Source: Leeuwenhoekiella aequorea (lineage in GTDB: Bacteria > Bacteroidota > Bacteroidia > Flavobacteriales > Flavobacteriaceae). Taken from it: 64,000 nt of DNA. This document shows, in pieces, positions 59,743 through 64,000 of this stretch (positions within the stretch are counted from its first letter, which is position 1; the number at the start of each line of letters is the position of its first letter). The notes below the pieces were generated by a model. That model worked only from the letters and a program-made list of their open reading frames with translations. It did not search any database and was not told the DNA's origin. The DNA lies in NCBI RefSeq assembly GCF_004104375.1, contig NZ_QOVM01000001.1, positions 1 through 64,000 on the forward strand, given 5' to 3'. The position numbers and the translations under genes are program-made.

Positions 59743-62455
59743 ATTCTGAAAGCTCCTGTATTGCTGCATCAAAATCTATCTCACTAAAAGGCTTTAGTAA
59801 GTAACGTGTAGTTTCATTTTCAACCGAAATTCTTGTAGACTTTGAAAATATAGCTTGGGAATCATAGTTCTCAATTTCTACAAATTCATCCCCTAAAACC
59901 AGTCCTATCTTAGAGTAGTCTTTATAAAAATATTCCTGAAGCAACGGTATAATTTTATTTTCAAAAACCTCTTGAAGTTTTAGCTGCATGTCTGCCGCCT
60001 GATATACTTCAAAAAAATAGGAATGCCCTATAGTATGATCCCGATCCAGTAAGTATTCTATACGTTTATTGATTGTTTTAAGAATTGAATCTAGACGTAT
60101 ACCTGAATAAGTATAATTATTAAAATAAGATATTTGTTTCTCATCAATTCCTTCATTAATCATTTTAGACCAGATTGCTTTTCGATCTTCATAAAGATGA
60201 TCATCTGCCCCAACAAATTTTAAAAACTGTTCTTCTTTAGTTTTATATAATTTACTTAACCAATCGTTCTCTTTATACTTCCAAAGTAATTCCCAGAAAA
60301 ATCGCTGAGGTTTTAATAAATCTGCATCTGGCATAATTTCTTTAAAAGAGAATCTTCTTCTTAAAGCAGTATCTAACGCTTCTACAGAACGGTCAGCAGT
60401 GTTCATTGTACCAATTATATATACATTTGAGGGTATTGAAAAAGTTTCTTTAGAATAAGGTAAAGTAACCTCAATCATTTCTTTATTATCCTTACGCTTA
60501 TCCGGTTCAAGTAACGTTATCAACTCTCCAAAAATGGCTGATACATTTCCTCGGTTAATTTCATCTATAATGAGCACATAATTTTTCTTGGTTTGCTTGG
60601 CTTTCTTACTATCTTTTAATCCGCATTGATCTTTTAAATGCTCAAGAATGCTCTTTACATAACTGGGATTATACATTCCTGCAGTATCCTTACCGATATA
60701 CAGTTTTTTTATAAAATCAATAGAAGCCGGGTAATCTGGTTGTTCATTTACACTGTTTTCTGGGTTTACTCTAAAGGTTGTACCACCATTATAACCAACT
60801 CTGAATTTTTTACCCCTACTCGTTTGTAACTGTTGCTCTCCTTCATTTTCTATTTTAGTTTTAAATTTTTCAATAGCATCTTCTACTGTTTCACTGCCTC
60901 CTTCTGCGTGTTCACACAATTCTTTAAATACACCGGGTTGTACTTTATATATTACCTCTTCTTTTTCATTGGTTTCAGGCTTAATCCCTTCTACAAAATC
61001 CTCATATCCAAAACTTTGATGAAACGTAGTAAACGCAACTTGTTTTGATTCAACTAAAGAGTTATAAACTTCATTAATCTGCTCTCGATAACTCAAATTT
61101 TTCGAAGGGTCATAATCAAAATCTGGCTTTGCAATAGAAACAGCGATTTCTTTAGTAGAATAAGTTTTTCCAGTACCTGGAGGACCGTATAAAATTTGAT
61201 TTAAAGGAATATTAAACTCTTCAATGTTTTCAAAAAGTTCTTGATTTATATTATTCAGGAATATTTTCTCAATAGCACTTTTGTTCCATACCCTGCTTAT
61301 TGTATTCCTATAACCACCTTGACCTATTAATTTTACAGGTTTAAAATTAGGCTCCCAATCCACCTCCAACTCCCTGCCGTCATTACGGTTACCCTTTACA
61401 ATACCACGTGCATGAACTTCTAAGACTGGGATTGTACGCCCTTCCTTTTTCATCGTATAAGTGGTTTTAGCTGCTATTGCTGCTCCTACAAGCACTTTAT
61501 TAGTAGCATCGATAAACTTTGTTTTATACCCATTGACCCATATACCTTCTTCTAAAAATTTACTAAGTTGATTGGTGTCTTTAGTACCGTAATAGTGAAA
61601 CCCAACGCAGTAGTAGGCTGGTACATTTTTATAATCTTGTATTGATTTCTCTCCACTCATAAATTCATTGACATTTAAATTCTTAAATAAGATATATTTT
61701 AAAGCGTTGCTAGTAGTACCAGCATCCTTATTCCATTGGGTACGTTTAGAATCTTTAATATGTTCATATTGAAGCCTAAACTGATTTTTAAACTCTTCTA
61801 ATACTTCGTGATCAATTTCTGACCAATTATCAACTTGTAGTTTTATATAACTTTGATCGGGTACACCTTTATAATCATAGCTATAATTAATAGTATACTT
61901 ATTCTCTAAATGCTTCTTAAATTTTGGGCTTATCAAAAGTCCTATATAGGATTTCGAGTCTTTTTCACTATAGGAGTACGCGGCTCTCATACCTACGATA
62001 ATAGAAAGATCACCATCAGCTTCAATTGCCATTCTTACCTTATAGACCTCAATCTCTAGATCTGATAAAATACTTTGCCCAAAATTTATAAAATCCTGAA
62101 AAAGTGTTCTATTCTTAATTTTGGTCTCAATATGTTTTATAAGTTTACTTTTATCTGGGTTATTGTAAACTAAATCTTCTGTGATTTTAAAACCGAAATC
62201 TTCAATGAATTGATTTGTAGATAGACCACCTCCTATTCTTTTCATTTCTATTTCTGGGTGCTCTTCTTCTACAATTTGTGCAGCTCTGCCTAAAACAATC
62301 TTAGGTGGCATTTTGATTCCTTTATATTCCACATGATACCGTTCACTCCTATTGGTATCTGGCCAATCTTCATTGTTTTTTAGTACCCTTTCGATAGTTG
62401 ATTTCCAGATTTGGTTTTCCTTTTCAGTCATAGAATTATCTTGATTTAGCAGCAT
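59735..62455 (-). CDS. mcrB: McrB-like AAA+ GTPase with unusual N-terminal recognition domains
   Basis: A 906-aa motor subunit, about twice E. coli McrB (459 aa). Residues about 10-90 resemble a ScoMcrA-type head domain (VEYKGIKMPPKIVLGRAA, GGLSTNQFIEDFGFKI). About 110-250 is unassigned (FQDFINFGQSILSDLEIEVY). About 275-390 looks like an EVE/PUA-type reader (YYCVGFHYYG, KVLVGAAIAAKTTYT, RGIVKGNRNDGRELEVDWE). The AAA+ core has Walker A ILYGPPGTGKTYSTKE (about 421-436), Walker B YVLIIDEINRGNVSAI and the McrB signature MNTADRSVEALDTALRRRF. The start may be 62455 (20-bp overlap with the preceding gene) or ATG 62431. It presumably recognises modified bases; that is inference. Confidence 0.88.
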   Translation of the reverse strand: MLLNQDNSMTEKENQIWKSTIERVLKNNEDWPDTNRSERYHVEYKGIKMPPKIVLGRAAQIVEEEHPEIEMKRIGGGLSTNQFIEDFGFKITEDLVYNNPDKSKLIKHIETKIKNRTLFQDFINFGQSILSDLEIEVYKVRMAIEADGDLSIIVGMRAAYSYSEKDSKSYIGLLISPKFKKHLENKYTINYSYDYKGVPDQSYIKLQVDNWSEIDHEVLEEFKNQFRLQYEHIKDSKRTQWNKDAGTTSNALKYILFKNLNVNEFMSGEKSIQDYKNVPAYYCVGFHYYGTKDTNQLSKFLEEGIWVNGYKTKFIDATNKVLVGAAIAAKTTYTMKKEGRTIPVLEVHARGIVKGNRNDGRELEVDWEPNFKPVKLIGQGGYRNTISRVWNKSAIEKIFLNNINQELFENIEEFNIPLNQILYGPPGTGKTYSTKEIAVSIAKPDFDYDPSKNLSYREQINEVYNSLVESKQVAFTTFHQSFGYEDFVEGIKPETNEKEEVIYKVQPGVFKELCEHAEGGSETVEDAIEKFKTKIENEGEQQLQTSRGKKFRVGYNGGTTFRVNPENSVNEQPDYPASIDFIKKLYIGKDTAGMYNPSYVKSILEHLKDQCGLKDSKKAKQTKKNYVLIIDEINRGNVSAIFGELITLLEPDKRKDNKEMIEVTLPYSKETFSIPSNVYIIGTMNTADRSVEALDTALRRRFSFKEIMPDADLLKPQRFFWELLWKYKENDWLSKLYKTKEEQFLKFVGADDHLYEDRKAIWSKMINEGIDEKQISYFNNYTYSGIRLDSILKTINKRIEYLLDRDHTIGHSYFFEVYQAADMQLKLQEVFENKIIPLLQEYFYKDYSKIGLVLGDEFVEIENYDSQAIFSKSTRISVENETTRYLLKPFSEIDFDAAIQELSEYA

Positions 62456-63104
62456 AAATGATGGTATTGACTGTAATAAGAAAAGTCAATAGGCCACATA
62501 CACATGCAATAAGATTAAAGGTGTTGAGTCTGAAAATATTTATTAGTAAATAAACATCGAAACAGATGGGTCCAAAAAGAACAATAGCTTGTAAAGCTGT
62601 ACCTGACCACTTCATCCACTTTTTTAAATCTTTCTTTTCTGTTTGATAATCTAACCCATGAAATAAAATGCTAAATGGTCGTATCGCATTTAACGTTTCA
62701 CTTAGTGAACCAATTTTATAAAGGTCTTTAGCCAACTGGTCAAACTTTATTCTAAGGTCATTGTTATTGTACCAGCGAATAATATTTGCCATGTATAGAT
62801 AACTGAATAAAACAGCTATTCCATTAAGAAGTTTATACTTATCGGTTAGTTGAAAGCTTAATATATTAACTTTTTTAATGTAATCCCACAATACCAAAAA
62901 ATAGATTACTACACTTACCACAAGCACAAAAGAATTACGCTGTATGGCTCTATTGTTTGACCGAATATTTTCTGTTATAAGATTGAGGTAATTTTGCTTA
63001 CTGGATTCTGATTCTATCTCTTGATCTTTATTAGAGTCAAGTATTTCAGGAATCTCAATTTCTGAGGCTATTTGCTTTAAGTATTCGTTCTCTACTTCTG
63101 TCAT
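62436..63104 (-). CDS. Four-helix membrane protein in the McrBC cluster, unknown function
   Basis: A 222-aa protein with a charged N-terminal ~55 residues (EIPEILDSNKDQEIESESSK) and four membrane segments: about 58-77 (SFVLVVSVVIYFLVLWDYI), 90-110, 165-185 (ALQAIVLFGPICFDVYLLI) and 196-215 (LIACVCGLLTFLITVNTII). The loop between helices 2 and 3 is soluble and helical. It lies 2 bp after the pentapeptide-like gene and overlaps mcrB by up to 20 bp, so it belongs to the operon. No family recognised. A membrane effector is possible. Confidence 0.7.
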   Translation of the reverse strand: MTEVENEYLKQIASEIEIPEILDSNKDQEIESESSKQNYLNLITENIRSNNRAIQRNSFVLVVSVVIYFLVLWDYIKKVNILSFQLTDKYKLLNGIAVLFSYLYMANIIRWYNNNDLRIKFDQLAKDLYKIGSLSETLNAIRPFSILFHGLDYQTEKKDLKKWMKWSGTALQAIVLFGPICFDVYLLINIFRLNTFNLIACVCGLLTFLITVNTIIYAAKSR

Positions 63105-63106
63105 CT

Positions 63107-64000
63107 TTACTTTCCACTAAATTTTCTAAAAGCTCTAATTATTTGAAAGATGAAAATGCCTAAGATCAATCGATGAAGAAGGTCTAACAAATACAGAAAA
63201 GCACTTCTATCTTCTCCGTAAACGCTTTCAAACTTTCTAGCAGGATTAAATATTTGCCAGTAAACCTTAAAATGACCAATGCATTCCAACCAAGTCATCT
63301 TAACCTCTTCCCAAGAAGTTGCATAGCAATACTGCAATTTGTCAGAAAAGAGAGGTAGCTCTATTAAGTAAAAACCAAGAGTTATTAAGGCTACAATCCA
63401 AAGTGGTTTAAACCAATCTATCCCATAATTATTAGTCATATTTACGGTCATAATTAATTTATCATTGCTGCCATAATTGTCTGAACTTTTTAGTTCCGCT
63501 CTATGTGCTCGCATCTCTCTTGCTTGAAACAAAAGACTATCTATTTGATTGCCCTGCGATTTTAATGCATGTTTTATTTGCCTATATATTTCCCTACGTG
63601 TTCTATGTGCTTTAGAAGTATTATTATCAGAAAATCCCATAACCAGTTGGCTGTCATCAAACCAATTCACATTAGAGCATTTTATCCCATCAAATGAAGT
63701 ATTCTCTACATTGATCGTAAGGAAACTTCTAAAATCCATCTCAGTAAATCTGGTAGTACCCAGATCATTATGAGCCATTATAATTGCACTTGAGTCAACC
63801 AGATTTGTTTTAAAGAGTTCATTCTCTGCTTGGCACCTTTCAAAAGTGACATCTGCATAATTTGTAAACTCTATCATTTTGAGCGTGCGTATACTCATCT
63901 GGCATAAAAGAAGTTTTAGATTTTGATTTATACCTGAAATATTCAACTCTGCTACCCGCCAATTTTGAATACGTAAAACACCTTTTAAATCTGGGGTAAT
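63107..64000 (-). CDS. Pentapeptide-repeat-like protein with two-helix channel-like C-terminus (partial)
   Basis: The frame stays open to the window end, so the gene starts outside; at least 297 codons are visible. The N-terminal visible part has pentapeptide-like spacing (VTFERCQAENELFKTNLVDSS, CSNVNW). A middle segment (RREIYRQIKHALKSQGNQ, LFQAREMRAHRAELK) recurs in pentapeptide-channel proteins. Two membrane helices lie near the C-terminus (PLWIVALITLGFYLIELPL; LLDLLHRLILGIFIFQII) with a loop between them rich in aromatic residues. The layout is that of two-helix ion-channel-like membrane proteins. Function unknown; it is the first seen gene of the cluster. It lies 2 bp ahead of the four-helix protein. 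Confidence 0.65.
   Translation of the reverse strand: MTPDLKGVLRIQNWRVAELNISGINQNLKLLLCQMSIRTLKMIEFTNYADVTFERCQAENELFKTNLVDSSAIIMAHNDLGTTRFTEMDFRSFLTINVENTSFDGIKCSNVNWFDDSQLVMGFSDNNTSKAHRTRREIYRQIKHALKSQGNQIDSLLFQAREMRAHRAELKSSDNYGSNDKLIMTVNMTNNYGIDWFKPLWIVALITLGFYLIELPLFSDKLQYCYATSWEEVKMTWLECIGHFKVYWQIFNPARKFESVYGEDRSAFLYLLDLLHRLILGIFIFQIIRAFRKFSGK

Overview
The window looks like a chromosome segment from a marine-type Flavobacteriaceae (Bacteroidota) bacterium. It is AT-rich. Several genes carry the Bacteroidota promoter box TAnnTTTG, sometimes with TTG 19-20 bp upstream. Gene content is flavobacterial: SusC/SusD, an IPExxxVDY-family protein, the long PurF-like enzyme, OmpA proteins with thrombospondin type-3 repeats, and a BfmA-type mobilization protein. 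No species was assigned.

Core part (1-39.4 kb). Two copies of a CAP-domain lipoprotein gene lie in a ~0.9-kb direct repeat flanking an isoaspartyl peptidase/asparaginase gene. Next comes an RND efflux operon (GbsR/MarR-like regulator, adaptor, pump, outer-membrane channel) with an operator-like palindrome in its promoter. Housekeeping genes follow: CYTH protein, atypical SDR, DNA polymerase IV, the block acpP-fabF-rnc-IPExxxVDY-pyk, purN, RNase H, a PfkB kinase and a PurF-like amidotransferase. A 127-bp tandem repeat array lies before a superoxide dismutase gene. An AddA-like helicase-nuclease and an AddB-like nuclease are separated by two tandem ompA paralogues. Then come an M1 peptidase, a small membrane protein, a ClC-type channel/transporter and a TPR histidine kinase whose adjacent response regulator is a decayed pseudogene.

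Accessory part (39.4-64 kb). The 3' half of a tRNA-Ala(GGC) gene, cut exactly at the anticodon loop and still carrying its terminator, lies next to a tyrosine recombinase gene. This is one end of an integrated element that apparently continues beyond the window. First in it is a 15-kb polysaccharide utilization locus (three GH30 enzymes, one GH5, a PKD surface protein, SusD, SusC and a divergent propeller/Y_Y_Y/LuxR regulator), probably for a beta-1,6-linked or branched beta-glucan. A decayed copy of the integrase 3' end lies directly after the regulator, so the locus sits between two related integrase sequences. Then come a BfmA-like mobilization gene, a 765-bp non-coding stretch with a nested inverted repeat, and a minus-strand cluster of a pentapeptide-like channel protein (cut by the window edge), a four-helix membrane protein, McrB, McrC and a conserved protein of unknown function. 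That last cluster is an McrBC-type defence locus with unusual partners and is the best candidate here for an undescribed system.
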